From CAYTGM01 sp964437365 (GTDB lineage Bacteria; Sumerlaeota; Sumerlaeia; SLMS01), in the NCBI GenBank assembly GCA_964437365.1, contig CAYTGM010000001.1, positions 434,001 through 498,000 of the forward strand: a DNA stretch of 64,000 nt, given 5' to 3'. This document shows, in pieces, positions 7,400 through 16,558 of this stretch; the first letter of the stretch is position 1, and the number at the start of each line of letters is the position of its first letter. The translations under genes and the position numbers were made by a program. Under the pieces are notes generated by a model. That model searched no databases. It was not told the DNA's origin and was given only the letters and a program-made list of their open reading frames with translations.

Positions 7400-8968
7400 A
7401 TGCTTAATCAGCAATCCATGAACACCGTTGAAACACCAGAGAAGCCCTTTCCGGGTTGGTTTCTCCCTGCTCTGGTCCTTGTGTTTTCGATCTTCCTTCT
7501 CAGTGTTCTTAGAGCACTTCCCGACACAATCGATGACGCCCACATTTCCTATCGCTATGCGGAGAATTTTGCTTCTGGGTATGGCTTGAGTTTTAATCCT
7601 GGTGACATCGTTGAAGGATACTCGAATCCGCTTTGGGTTTTTTTGATAAGCTTATTCGTAAGGGTTGGTTTTCAAGCTGAGTTCGCCGGGACTCTCCTGG
7701 GGTTCGCGAGTATACTTCTGGCTCTTTACTCGGTCACAGGAATGACGAAGCTGATTACGAAGACTCGTGAGAGTCTTTTTCTCGCGGCATCATTACTTCT
7801 TTCTTTCTTTCCATTTATATACTACTCGTTGTCGGGGCTTGAAACAGGACTTCTGGCAGCGCTGATCGGGTATGGAACGCTGCTTTTACTCCAAACCAGA
7901 GGACAGCTCAATCTCCTGTTAGTATTTGTGTGGTTTCTAGTCTCCATTTCCAGACCTGAGGCTCCTCTCTACCTCTTGTGTGTTGGCATAGTCGCTTCCG
8001 GGGTTATATACCCGGAGAAAAAGGCTTCGAAAAATGCTAAGCTGGCGAGACGTAATTCTCTAATTCATTTACTGGTCCTCCTGGCTTTATTTGCTGTTTT
8101 TCTTGTATGGAGGGTTCTCTACTTTGGTGATCTAGTTCCAAATACTTTTTATGCTAAGCCTATGGGTACGGGGATGCTGGTGCCGGCCGGCGCCGGGATT
8201 CAGGCTGGAATAGACTATCTATATAGCTTTGCACTCGATCTGGGACTCTTGATCCCGATTGCTGTATTGGGAACTCTCATTCCGAAATATTTCGTATCCC
8301 ACATTCGAACACTCTGGGTGATGCTTTTGCCAGGAATCGTTTTCGGAATCTATTCGGGTGGCGATTGGATGCCTTGGGGGCGATACTTGATTCCCTCTCT
8401 ACTACCGCTTCTTGCACTATCTGTCGTGATGGCAGAAGCTATAAGTGAGAGAATCCATCAGGTTTCGCAGCAAAAGTGGATGGCAAGTATGCCGGCGTTG
8501 GTTTTCATCTTTTCTATCCTCTTAAACTCTTCACTAAGCCTGACGGATGCCTATTTGAGAAGGCACAAGTACCCCTATCATGTCATGAATTCTGCGGATT
8601 GCGTTCTTGCCGCGAAGAGTCTTAAAGCCCGCTTGGGTTCAGACCATTCAATCGTTGCACATCGAATTGGAGCACTCGGTAGATTCAGCGGATGGTACGT
8701 GATTGATTTGTTTGGCCTGGTTGATCGAGATATTGCTATGATTATTAAAGACGAACCACTCTATCATCCAACCGATTCCCGCGGAGAAGATATTGAAGAA
8801 CTGAAACTTCACCTGAAGGCACGGACGCCAGATTTTGTTACCAAAATATACCGGGTGTCCAAAGAGCCTGAATCGACTCTCTCACTTTATGATTACAAGT
8901 TTGAATTGGACTCTGTCTTTCTTCTAGGTGAAGATGAAAAATGGGGAATCTATCGACGTGTGCAATAA
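7400..8968 (+). CDS. GT-C family membrane glycosyltransferase-like protein
   Basis: A 522-residue integral membrane protein with roughly ten hydrophobic segments. Its first periplasmic loop reads IDDAHISYRYAENFASGYGLSFNPGDIVEGYSNPLW, matching the DD-containing catalytic loop of GT-C enzymes related to mycobacterial arabinofuranosyltransferases and ArnT. Such enzymes move a sugar from a polyprenyl-phosphate donor to a lipid or polymer on the outer face of the inner membrane. The C-terminal 150 residues are soluble and probably periplasmic. It begins at ATG 7400 with a poor ribosome site; a second in-frame ATG lies at 7418. The next GT-C gene starts inside its last 35 bases, implying co-translation. 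Substrate unknown. Confidence 0.75.
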   Translation: MLNQQSMNTVETPEKPFPGWFLPALVLVFSIFLLSVLRALPDTIDDAHISYRYAENFASGYGLSFNPGDIVEGYSNPLWVFLISLFVRVGFQAEFAGTLLGFASILLALYSVTGMTKLITKTRESLFLAASLLLSFFPFIYYSLSGLETGLLAALIGYGTLLLLQTRGQLNLLLVFVWFLVSISRPEAPLYLLCVGIVASGVIYPEKKASKNAKLARRNSLIHLLVLLALFAVFLVWRVLYFGDLVPNTFYAKPMGTGMLVPAGAGIQAGIDYLYSFALDLGLLIPIAVLGTLIPKYFVSHIRTLWVMLLPGIVFGIYSGGDWMPWGRYLIPSLLPLLALSVVMAEAISERIHQVSQQKWMASMPALVFIFSILLNSSLSLTDAYLRRHKYPYHVMNSADCVLAAKSLKARLGSDHSIVAHRIGALGRFSGWYVIDLFGLVDRDIAMIIKDEPLYHPTDSRGEDIEELKLHLKARTPDFVTKIYRVSKEPESTLSLYDYKFELDSVFLLGEDEKWGIYRRVQ

Positions 8969-11369
8969 ATCAGGGAGCAGTCGCAGGCGCTTCATTGAAT
9001 TCTTTTCCATCGCTCTTCTCATTATTTTAATTAAGTTAGTGGATCTTGGGCACTCTGATCCATGGCTTGATGAGATCAATAACTGGCAGAAGGCGGAAGA
9101 GTACGGGATGTTTGAATTCAGCGGAGTTCATCCCGCGACTTTTTTCTTCCAGAGTTTAGGACTGAAGATCAGTGATTCTCTATTCGGTCTACGATTGTAT
9201 TCTGCGTTATTTGGTTCACTTTCTATTCTGCTTATGTATATATGGTTTCGTGTCAGAGTTGGGGGATATGCAGCCCTAATATGGCTGGTTCTGTCACTGG
9301 CCTCCCCCATATATTCTTTCTATACTCAGGATGCCAACCACTATGCCCCCTTGATTTTGAGTTCGGTGATCGGTTTGATCGGATTTGATTCGATCAGGTT
9401 CCTTTCGAAGAAGTCTGTTTTTGTGCTTGGAGGAACATCACTCCTGGCTTTCGGCTCCACCTTTTTTCACCTGCTGGGATTCGAGGTTCTCCTTTTACAG
9501 ATAGTCGCATTATATACAATGATGGTATATGTGTTCATGGTTTCAGATCGTGGCAGAAAAATCAGCAAGTCACATATCCTTCTCTACTCCTCATTACTGC
9601 CTGTTACAGCTGCGGTGGTATGCGCACCTGTTATCATTGAGAAACTGGCGCTTGCAAGTGGTGCGCCTCCGTCTCAAGGAGAGTTACGACCAGGGTTTAA
9701 TCTGGATTTCCTGGCCGCTCTCTTCTCCAATTATTACGGGGCCCTTTTCTATCATCAGACTGTAGACTATCTTCTGGCTGTGGTTGGCATTCTTCTTACA
9801 GTGACTGGGATTATTGCAGGTTTGTCGAATGAAAGCTATCGTTGGATTTCTATCGGCGCACTGCTTACTTTTTTGTTGGGCACATTTTCGTTTATCGCTC
9901 TGCCCCTAGGAAGGTATTTCGCCGCAAGATACATCATTGTTGTTCTTCCAGTTCTATTGTTCGGGATATGTATCCTGATTGATTATGTCATGCATGGCAA
10001 GCATCTGGCCAGATATATACGAATAGCTGCTATCACCATTCTTGCCTGTTGGTCGGGGTTGTTTCTGTATCGAGCATTTCAGTGGAAATATAATTTGACT
10101 AAGAACCCACATCAGCCTTCAATTAAGGCCTTGGAATATGCGATGAGTGAACTTCCTGAAGATGCAAAGTTCTTAACTTTTCATCGTTATTCTGCCAGGG
10201 CTCTTCACTTTCTCCTTACGAAGAAATATGGGGAAGATATCGCAGAGAAAAAACTCCTGCCAATTCAATATGTTCCTGAGGCACCCAAAATGATGGTTTA
10301 TCAGGCTCGTAGGTTGCAGTCACTCTCTAATAGCCCGATCTACTATATGTCACTGATTGAAAGCGAAGAAAGATATATAGAAGCGCTTAATTCCTGGCTC
10401 AATGATCAAACGAGAGAGGTACGAAAGTTTGAAAGTGGTTCGATCAAGGAGTTCGTCCCCCTCGATTGGTCTGTTACTATCCGCAAAGTTGCTCTGTCAG
10501 ATAACCTTCGCGGTGAAGAAGGATTGAGCGGGGTTGAAGCAATTTCTTTCCTAAATTCCCCGAGAATTGATTTCAAGTCATTACAAGAAAGCTCTTCTAT
10601 ATACTTGAAGCCGGGAGCGGGAGCCACTTATTCAATTCCAGCTAACTCGGATGAAGTAGAGGGTCTCAGCTTAGAGCTGAGCACAAAAGGTGAGGATCTT
10701 GTAGATGGTCAGGTTTTTGATATTATTTTTGGCGATCAGGCGGGGAGAGTCTGGTCATATCCAATCAAGGCATCAACACCCAAAGAATTCTCGGTCTATC
10801 TACCCATTTCTGATAGCGGAACTCGCAATGAACGCTACTTGAGTGTCTATATGTCGACTGGAATGAACCAAAGCAAGGATTATGATAAGATAGAACTTGG
10901 GATTCACAGACTTCGCTTAACTCCTCAGGTGCCTGAGGAATCAAGAGCACTTGTCAATTATGATGAAGGAGGAGGTTCTCCACTGGAGTGGAGTTCGTTC
11001 AGTACAGAATCTATTCCTTTGAGTAGAAGCACGAGTGTCAATCTCCCGAACCTAGAAAGTCGTTTGTCTGGTTTCCATGGTAGAGGCAATAAGCTACTCA
11101 CGCAATGGATCCATCCACTGGGATCGGGGGAAGTCAGCCTTCAGGTTTTCGTTTCAACTGATGGCAAGGGTCGCTATAGACTTTCTGTTCCAAGCCCTTA
11201 TACATCAGCCCCGCACATTACGGGAATTATTCTTGATTCACGTTCGATTGATACTGTTGATATCAAGCCTGAATTTCGGCCCTATTTTCAGTTCGAAAGA
11301 TATACATCTCTTGTCAAGTATACACCTGTGGAAATTCACATACCCACTGATTCTGACGAGAGCCTATGA
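8934..11369 (+). CDS. GT-C (GT39-like) membrane protein with large C-terminal domain
   Basis: About 811 residues. Residues 15-430 hold around ten to twelve transmembrane segments, with the GT39-like acidic motif (DPWLDEINNW) in the first external loop and a VHPATFF motif nearby. Residues 430-811 are soluble and rich in beta-type sequence, probably a periplasmic domain that binds carbohydrate. The gene overlaps its upstream neighbour, so the two likely form one transcription unit. An upstream GTG at 8928 is also in frame; the ATG at 8934 is chosen. A polyprenyl-phosphate-sugar dependent transferase is likely, but acceptor and sugar are unknown. It converges with the hypothetical gene ending at 11364, overlapping by six bases. 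Confidence 0.72.
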   Translation: MKNGESIDVCNKSGSSRRRFIEFFSIALLIILIKLVDLGHSDPWLDEINNWQKAEEYGMFEFSGVHPATFFFQSLGLKISDSLFGLRLYSALFGSLSILLMYIWFRVRVGGYAALIWLVLSLASPIYSFYTQDANHYAPLILSSVIGLIGFDSIRFLSKKSVFVLGGTSLLAFGSTFFHLLGFEVLLLQIVALYTMMVYVFMVSDRGRKISKSHILLYSSLLPVTAAVVCAPVIIEKLALASGAPPSQGELRPGFNLDFLAALFSNYYGALFYHQTVDYLLAVVGILLTVTGIIAGLSNESYRWISIGALLTFLLGTFSFIALPLGRYFAARYIIVVLPVLLFGICILIDYVMHGKHLARYIRIAAITILACWSGLFLYRAFQWKYNLTKNPHQPSIKALEYAMSELPEDAKFLTFHRYSARALHFLLTKKYGEDIAEKKLLPIQYVPEAPKMMVYQARRLQSLSNSPIYYMSLIESEERYIEALNSWLNDQTREVRKFESGSIKEFVPLDWSVTIRKVALSDNLRGEEGLSGVEAISFLNSPRIDFKSLQESSSIYLKPGAGATYSIPANSDEVEGLSLELSTKGEDLVDGQVFDIIFGDQAGRVWSYPIKASTPKEFSVYLPISDSGTRNERYLSVYMSTGMNQSKDYDKIELGIHRLRLTPQVPEESRALVNYDEGGGSPLEWSSFSTESIPLSRSTSVNLPNLESRLSGFHGRGNKLLTQWIHPLGSGEVSLQVFVSTDGKGRYRLSVPSPYTSAPHITGIILDSRSIDTVDIKPEFRPYFQFERYTSLVKYTPVEIHIPTDSDESL

Positions 11370-12368
11370 TTCTCTAGTATTTAAAATGGCCTCGAGAAGT
11401 TCTGACCTTATAAGCGGGTCCGCTTCGCCCCCAGCCCTTGCCACGAGCACGAAGGGCGGAACCTCGGTTGCCCCTAAAGACTCTTTGCCAGGCAGTCCAA
11501 TATAAAGATGTACAATATCCTCATCGCGTTCAAAAATTCTGAACATGTCACCCTTCCCTTTCACTTCGAAATTGCTCTTCTCAAGCAAGTCGACAATGCG
11601 AGGCATATTTGCCAGCGTTACAGATCTGCAAACCTCTGCTTTCTTCTCAATTCCAAGGTAAAAATTCAGCGTGACATACCATGATTTTCCTAATCTTCCT
11701 ATCGGAGCTTTGAACGTATGGTCTTCTGTTACTTTTCCGAATGTGTCTATATTTACCGTATTTCCAGAGGAAGAAACCCCTTCAGCGCCGCAGAACTCAT
11801 CAATTAACGGAAGGGGCGTCGAAGCATTGATATCGGATATTTTGATAGAATTCTTCCGCGGAATGTCGAGAGCAAATGGGTTTCCCTCCTCTTCGTGAGA
11901 AGGTAAGTCAAGATCGAATTGGTCAAGAGCGTTGACGCGAAGGTTGCCGTAGGTCTCAAGAACTTCAATTTCTGTATCACTCTGCAGTGGCGTTTCATAG
12001 TCTTCCTCGAAGAATGATTCCTCGGGGGTGTCACTCAGTGTGATCCATTGCTTTGCGACAGCAGGTGAAATCAGCTGCTCCAAATTGATGGTGAACTGCC
12101 CCTTTGCATATCCTGACTTCTCAGCCAGACTCTTAAGCAAAGCCTCCGTTTCAGCAGTTAGAGATTCTGCCTCTTCGGCAAATTTATCTGACTGCCTGCA
12201 ACGATCCAGCGCACTTCGCAATGAATCACTAATCTCCTCAAGAGCATGTGGTCTGACTCGCATGCCCATCTGGTGTACTGGAATCTCAATTTTCTTCCAG
12301 TTGTATATATCATATATTGTCAGATTTCTATCTTCAGGCACGTAGATGATGTTACTTGTCTCTGTCAT
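11364..12368 (-). CDS. Hypothetical protein, translationally coupled to mutT
   Basis: I do not recognise this 334-residue soluble protein; it has no signal peptide or membrane segment. The first 100 residues contain a helical stretch (about 45-90) with coiled-coil character. An acidic middle (120-190, rich in Glu, Asp and Pro) follows, and a mixed alpha/beta C-terminal half (215-334) includes YVTLNFYLG and HLYIGLPG. That half could be a structured ligand- or protein-binding domain resembling type III secretion chaperone-like folds, but this is not supported by any motif. The start at 12368 has AAGGA upstream and lies 17 bases inside mutT. Confidence 0.6.
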   Translation of the reverse strand: MTETSNIIYVPEDRNLTIYDIYNWKKIEIPVHQMGMRVRPHALEEISDSLRSALDRCRQSDKFAEEAESLTAETEALLKSLAEKSGYAKGQFTINLEQLISPAVAKQWITLSDTPEESFFEEDYETPLQSDTEIEVLETYGNLRVNALDQFDLDLPSHEEEGNPFALDIPRKNSIKISDINASTPLPLIDEFCGAEGVSSSGNTVNIDTFGKVTEDHTFKAPIGRLGKSWYVTLNFYLGIEKKAEVCRSVTLANMPRIVDLLEKSNFEVKGKGDMFRIFERDEDIVHLYIGLPGKESLGATEVPPFVLVARAGGEADPLIRSELLEAILNTRES

Positions 12369-12789
12369 CAGAAATTCCTTTGAAAAATGTTCTATATTCT
12401 GGGGACTCAGCCTTAAGCCTTTCAAGTAAAGGCAAATCGGTTGGAATGATATCCTGTTTTTCCAGATCGTCTGAATCTGCCCAGAGAAATGGATTGTTTT
12501 CTTTCGACTCTGGTTCTCCCTCCAGGATTCTACAAATGTAAAAGAGCAAAAGGATCTTCTTTTCCCTTAAATCCACAAAGAGCGACTCGTAGATCCTTCC
12601 AATCGTGATTCGAACTCCAAGCTCTTCCTCGCATTCACGAACCAGAGCGTCTTTCGGGTCTTCACCCTCTTCCACTTTGCCGCCGGGGAATTCCCAATAA
12701 CCTTCCATTCCGGAACCCGGTGGGCGTTGTGCGATAAGAATTTGATTTCTCTCGTTCAGGATGATTGCAGCGGAAACAATGGTTGTCAT
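12352..12789 (-). CDS. mutT: NUDIX hydrolase, MutT-like (8-oxo-dGTP diphosphatase)
   Basis: This 145-residue protein has a complete Nudix box, GGKVEEGEDPKDALVRECEEELGV, fitting G-x5-E-x7-RE-U-x-EE-x-G-U. The leader QRPPGSGMEGYWEFPGGK is typical of MutT, which hydrolyses 8-oxo-dGTP and so prevents A:T to C:G transversions. Its stop codon lies inside the start region of the downstream hypothetical gene, so the two are probably made from one mRNA. Other Nudix substrates cannot be excluded from sequence alone. Confidence 0.85.
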   Translation of the reverse strand: MTTIVSAAIILNERNQILIAQRPPGSGMEGYWEFPGGKVEEGEDPKDALVRECEEELGVRITIGRIYESLFVDLREKKILLLFYICRILEGEPESKENNPFLWADSDDLEKQDIIPTDLPLLERLKAESPEYRTFFKGISDDRDK

Positions 12790-12904
12790 AGATTTGGGCA
12801 GTCTCGCTTACTAATTACGGTGGCGTTGAAACTCTCCAGTTTCGAGGGAAAGTCAAGGGAGGGAATGGAACTTGACCTTCAACATGCCTGCCAATTAACC
12901 GAGT

Positions 12905-14668
12905 TTGTCAGTTCGATCTCATTTAAGTTCTAGAGTAGAATCTCATCTATTGACGAAGAACAGCAAAGACGCGGAAATTATTACCCTCAAGTCGGTATTG
13001 GTATCGATCGGTGTATTCCTAACCACCTATCTTGCGGTAGCCTTGTTGCATGGGGCCCGCAGCGATCTTCCATTCTGGGGAGATTCGATCGGTTACGTCA
13101 TTTTTACCGCGAAGTGGTTTGCGGAGAATAACACGATTATCAATCCGGTATGGCATGATCCAGGTCACCCTCCTTTATGTTTTCTTGTTCTGCTATCATT
13201 CTGGAAAATCTTTGGCACTACTGAACCCTGGGTCAGTCATCTTTGCCAGTGGTTCTGGGTAACATGGATCTGGCTTGGAGCATTCCAGCTTTCTCGCTCT
13301 CTTTTCCCAGGAAACAGATTAGCTCCCTTTGGTTCTGTTCTTCTCTTTGCTCTTCATCCGCATCTCTTTATGGTGGCGAATACTCTGGATCTCGAGGCTG
13401 CACAACTCGCAGCTTTTCTCTGGTTGCTGGTGGGTTTCTATCAATCCAGACCTCTCGTTTATATCACTTCGGCTTCTATACTGCTGCTCACAAAACTCAG
13501 TTCAATCCCTCTTCTCTTTTTCTTTTGCTCCTTGGAGTTTGTGCTCATCCCCGTCCTGCTTTCCGTCAGGTATAGATGGAAGAAACTGGCAGTGGAATCT
13601 ATTTGCCTGAACACTTCGAAATGGATTTTATATACTATTCTAGCATCGGTTCCTCTTCTGGTCTGGTTGATCTATCATTACCACCAGACTGGATACTGGT
13701 TTCAGTCGGAGAATTTTTCTCATACGACAAGCTTCGTCCTTGAACAGGAGTTCTTTCTCTTTGGTTTTTTTGAGAGAGGTGCCTGGAATGTCTATTTCAA
13801 AGAGGGCAATGAGCTCCTGATCAAAATGAGCTTTGCGATCTCAGTTGGTTTGATGGTAATGCTCTTCATCAATTGGAAACAGAGTATAAAGCTCTTCCCT
13901 TTTCAAAGACTTTCTCTTCCATCGCATCGATCCTTTTTTCAATTATTCGTCAGTTTTTTTTTCCAGGGATTGCTGATCTACACGATGTATTCGCTCAAAT
14001 ATGAGCTGCTCCATCGATACCTGCTCCCAGTCCAGGCATTATTGATCCTCTGCTTTCTCGTTCTGCTTGGTACTTTTCTGCAGAATGTTCTTCATGCAGC
14101 CGACGTGAAGTGGAGTCATAAGAAAACAAGACTGGTATGTACTGTTGTGCTGTTTCCCATCTCTGGTATTCTCGCCTTTAATTATTTCGTACGACTGCAC
14201 GCAGAGACTCCTGACAGAATTGGAATCCCAAGCGCCGGCATGAGGGAGTGGTTCAGAAATGAGCAGCTTGCGGGATCTGATCAGAATCTGCAACTTGTTA
14301 CCATGATTGAGGAATACGAAAGGATGGTACACTGGCTTGAAAGGCGAGAAGAGAAAGAAGGCAAAGCCTTTCGTGTCTATGCACAGTATCCGATCACAGG
14401 TATGCTGGAATTGAAGGAAGCCGGGTATCTCGAAGGAGAGCCTCTTGAGGTCAGGCTTCTGGAAAACCCCAGCGACCTTTTTGAATCCGACTGGGACTAT
14501 TATGCGACGAGTCCTGCCACAGAATCCTACGATCGTTTTCTAACAAGTGAAGTTCAGCTCGAATATCGTATCTATTTAAAGAGACAATTCATACCCGAAA
14601 CCTGGAGGTATGAGGAACATCGTATCAGGCTATATCGAAATGGTCGGACGGAAGAACCAGCACCTTGA
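12905..14668 (+). CDS. GT-C family (GT39-like) membrane protein
   Basis: A 587-residue polytopic protein with about ten transmembrane segments up to residue 430 and a soluble C-terminal part. The first loop carries LPFWGDSIGYV and then HDPGHPPLCFLVL. The HPPL motif is typical of GT39/ArnT-like enzymes, but the usual DE pair is replaced by GDS, so activity may differ. The start is uncertain: TTG at 12905 gives a hydrophilic 25-residue N-terminus, and another TTG lies at 12953. The gene diverges from mutT and ends one base before the stop codon of rnj on the other strand. Confidence 0.7.
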   Translation: MSVRSHLSSRVESHLLTKNSKDAEIITLKSVLVSIGVFLTTYLAVALLHGARSDLPFWGDSIGYVIFTAKWFAENNTIINPVWHDPGHPPLCFLVLLSFWKIFGTTEPWVSHLCQWFWVTWIWLGAFQLSRSLFPGNRLAPFGSVLLFALHPHLFMVANTLDLEAAQLAAFLWLLVGFYQSRPLVYITSASILLLTKLSSIPLLFFFCSLEFVLIPVLLSVRYRWKKLAVESICLNTSKWILYTILASVPLLVWLIYHYHQTGYWFQSENFSHTTSFVLEQEFFLFGFFERGAWNVYFKEGNELLIKMSFAISVGLMVMLFINWKQSIKLFPFQRLSLPSHRSFFQLFVSFFFQGLLIYTMYSLKYELLHRYLLPVQALLILCFLVLLGTFLQNVLHAADVKWSHKKTRLVCTVVLFPISGILAFNYFVRLHAETPDRIGIPSAGMREWFRNEQLAGSDQNLQLVTMIEEYERMVHWLERREEKEGKAFRVYAQYPITGMLELKEAGYLEGEPLEVRLLENPSDLFESDWDYYATSPATESYDRFLTSEVQLEYRIYLKRQFIPETWRYEEHRIRLYRNGRTEEPAP

Positions 14669-14669
14669 T

Positions 14670-16391
14670 CTAGATCTCCATCACAACGGGAACGATGACG
14701 GGAAAGCGACGTGTTTTCTTCTTGAGAAAGCTTCTTAATGCTTTTCTCAAAGCAACCTGAACCGTTGAACTTTCTTCCTTCTCCTCGGGATCTAACGCTT
14801 TGTACGCTTCGAGAACAACTTCTGCCGCTTCGTCCAACAAGGCTTCCGCATCCTGATCTGCAACAAAACCCCGACTGGAGAGATATGGTCCGCCAAGTAC
14901 CTCACCGCTTTCTCTTGATACGCTGATAATCACTGCGACAACGCCATCGTCGGCCAGGTATTTTCGATCGCGTATAACCACTTCTTCAACATCGCCGATA
15001 CCTTTTCCATCAACAAAAATTCGTCCGTGCGGTACCTTGCCAACGATTTTCGCCTCATCGTGAGTTACTTCCAGGCAGTCTCCATTTTCCAGAAGGCAAA
15101 TCTCATCTTCCATCATGCCAGTAGAGTAAGCAAGTTGTGCGTGAGCGTATAGATGGCGGTACTCTCCGTGCAGAGGGATGAGGAACTTTGGATTCACAAG
15201 ATTAATGAGGTGTCTCATTTCATCCTGGTAGGCGTGTCCCGAGGTGTGCACGTTGACTGTGTTACCAGGATAAAAGACTTTCGCGCCTCTCCGGGTGATA
15301 TGATTGATCAGTCTGTATATGGATTTCTCATTACCAGGTATCAGACGTGCAGATAGAATTACAGTGTCACCTTCATGGATCTTCACATGTTTATGGGAGT
15401 CGAAAGCCATACGTGAAAGGCCCGACATCGGCTCACCTTGACTTCCAGTTGTCAGGATCAATCTCTCTTCTGGTCGATAATCTTTCAGGCGACCAAGCTC
15501 ACGTTCATATTTGCAGGGGATATCGATAGCGTGTATATCATGCGCAATACGAATATTCCTTTCCATATTAAGACCGGCCGGGAAAACCGTCCTGCCGGCT
15601 GCTGCAGCCAGTTGAAGCACTGTCTGTATTCGATGAAGAGAACTTGAAAACGTTGAGAGAATAATCTGACCGGTTGCTTCTCTGATAAGACGCTCCAGAG
15701 TTGGTATAACCTGAGACTCTGAAGTACAGACACCCGGACGGTCAGCGTTCGTTGAATCGCCAAGCAGCAAAAGTACGCCTTCTGCGTCTCCTTCTGCATA
15801 ACGTGAGAAGGCATGAAAGTCAAAAGAGATCCCATCAGTCGGTGCTGGATCCATTTTGTAGTCTCCGCTGTGAATGAATGAGCCAATAGGGGTCGTCACA
15901 GCGATCGCAAAAGCATCGATGATAGAGTGTGTCACGGCGAGAGGTTCGACCATGAAATTCTCGCCCACCTCGAATCTTGCCCTTGCCTGAAAAACCTTAA
16001 AGTTCGGCTCCAGTTTGTGCTCCTTCAATTTCTCACGAAGGAGTGCAATCGTCAGTTCGCTACCGTAAACAGGTATGTCATCACGAAGATGAGGAAGGAT
16101 ATAGGGAAGAGCTCCCACATGATCTTCATGAGCATGGGTTAGAACGATGGCAGCCAGCCGATCTGGGTCAGTCGTTATATAGCTGATGTCTGGTATGACA
16201 TAATCAACGCCCAGCATTTCCTCATCAGGCATCATCTGACCACAATCGATCATCAGCATTTCGCCATTAAACTCGAAAAGGTTACAGTTCATCCCAATTT
16301 CCCCGATCCCCCCGAGGGGTATCACGCGAAGACAGTCTCCTTTGGGATCAAGAGTGGTTACATTAGGAATATTTTTAGGTCTGGCGAACAT
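14670..16391 (-). CDS. rnj: Ribonuclease J
   Basis: A 573-residue metallo-beta-lactamase/beta-CASP ribonuclease that matures rRNA and degrades mRNA as a 5'-3' exonuclease and endonuclease. The zinc motif THAHEDH (His86, His88, Asp90, His91) is intact. It also has LLGDSTNADRPG, the beta-CASP motif LSTFSSSLHRI, TTGSQGEPMSGLSRMA, and SGHA...PLHGEYRHL near 390-410. The C-terminal domain (about 460-573), needed for dimer formation, is complete. It is a single gene divergent from corA. Its presence fits lineages that rely on RNase J. Confidence 0.95.
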   Translation of the reverse strand: MFARPKNIPNVTTLDPKGDCLRVIPLGGIGEIGMNCNLFEFNGEMLMIDCGQMMPDEEMLGVDYVIPDISYITTDPDRLAAIVLTHAHEDHVGALPYILPHLRDDIPVYGSELTIALLREKLKEHKLEPNFKVFQARARFEVGENFMVEPLAVTHSIIDAFAIAVTTPIGSFIHSGDYKMDPAPTDGISFDFHAFSRYAEGDAEGVLLLLGDSTNADRPGVCTSESQVIPTLERLIREATGQIILSTFSSSLHRIQTVLQLAAAAGRTVFPAGLNMERNIRIAHDIHAIDIPCKYERELGRLKDYRPEERLILTTGSQGEPMSGLSRMAFDSHKHVKIHEGDTVILSARLIPGNEKSIYRLINHITRRGAKVFYPGNTVNVHTSGHAYQDEMRHLINLVNPKFLIPLHGEYRHLYAHAQLAYSTGMMEDEICLLENGDCLEVTHDEAKIVGKVPHGRIFVDGKGIGDVEEVVIRDRKYLADDGVVAVIISVSRESGEVLGGPYLSSRGFVADQDAEALLDEAAEVVLEAYKALDPEEKEESSTVQVALRKALRSFLKKKTRRFPVIVPVVMEI

Positions 16392-16558
16392 GAATGATTA
16401 CTCTGTAAATACTTTTTGCTATCGTAAATGGGTTCGTTTCAAGCTGTAAGTGGTTACTCTGAAGGTGCAGCCTCGGGTCGCCAACAGGATTTTTGAGAAT
16501 TCAGGATCTTTAGAGTCCGAAGTGTAATCTAAAGGCACGAGTATATCAGAAACCCACG

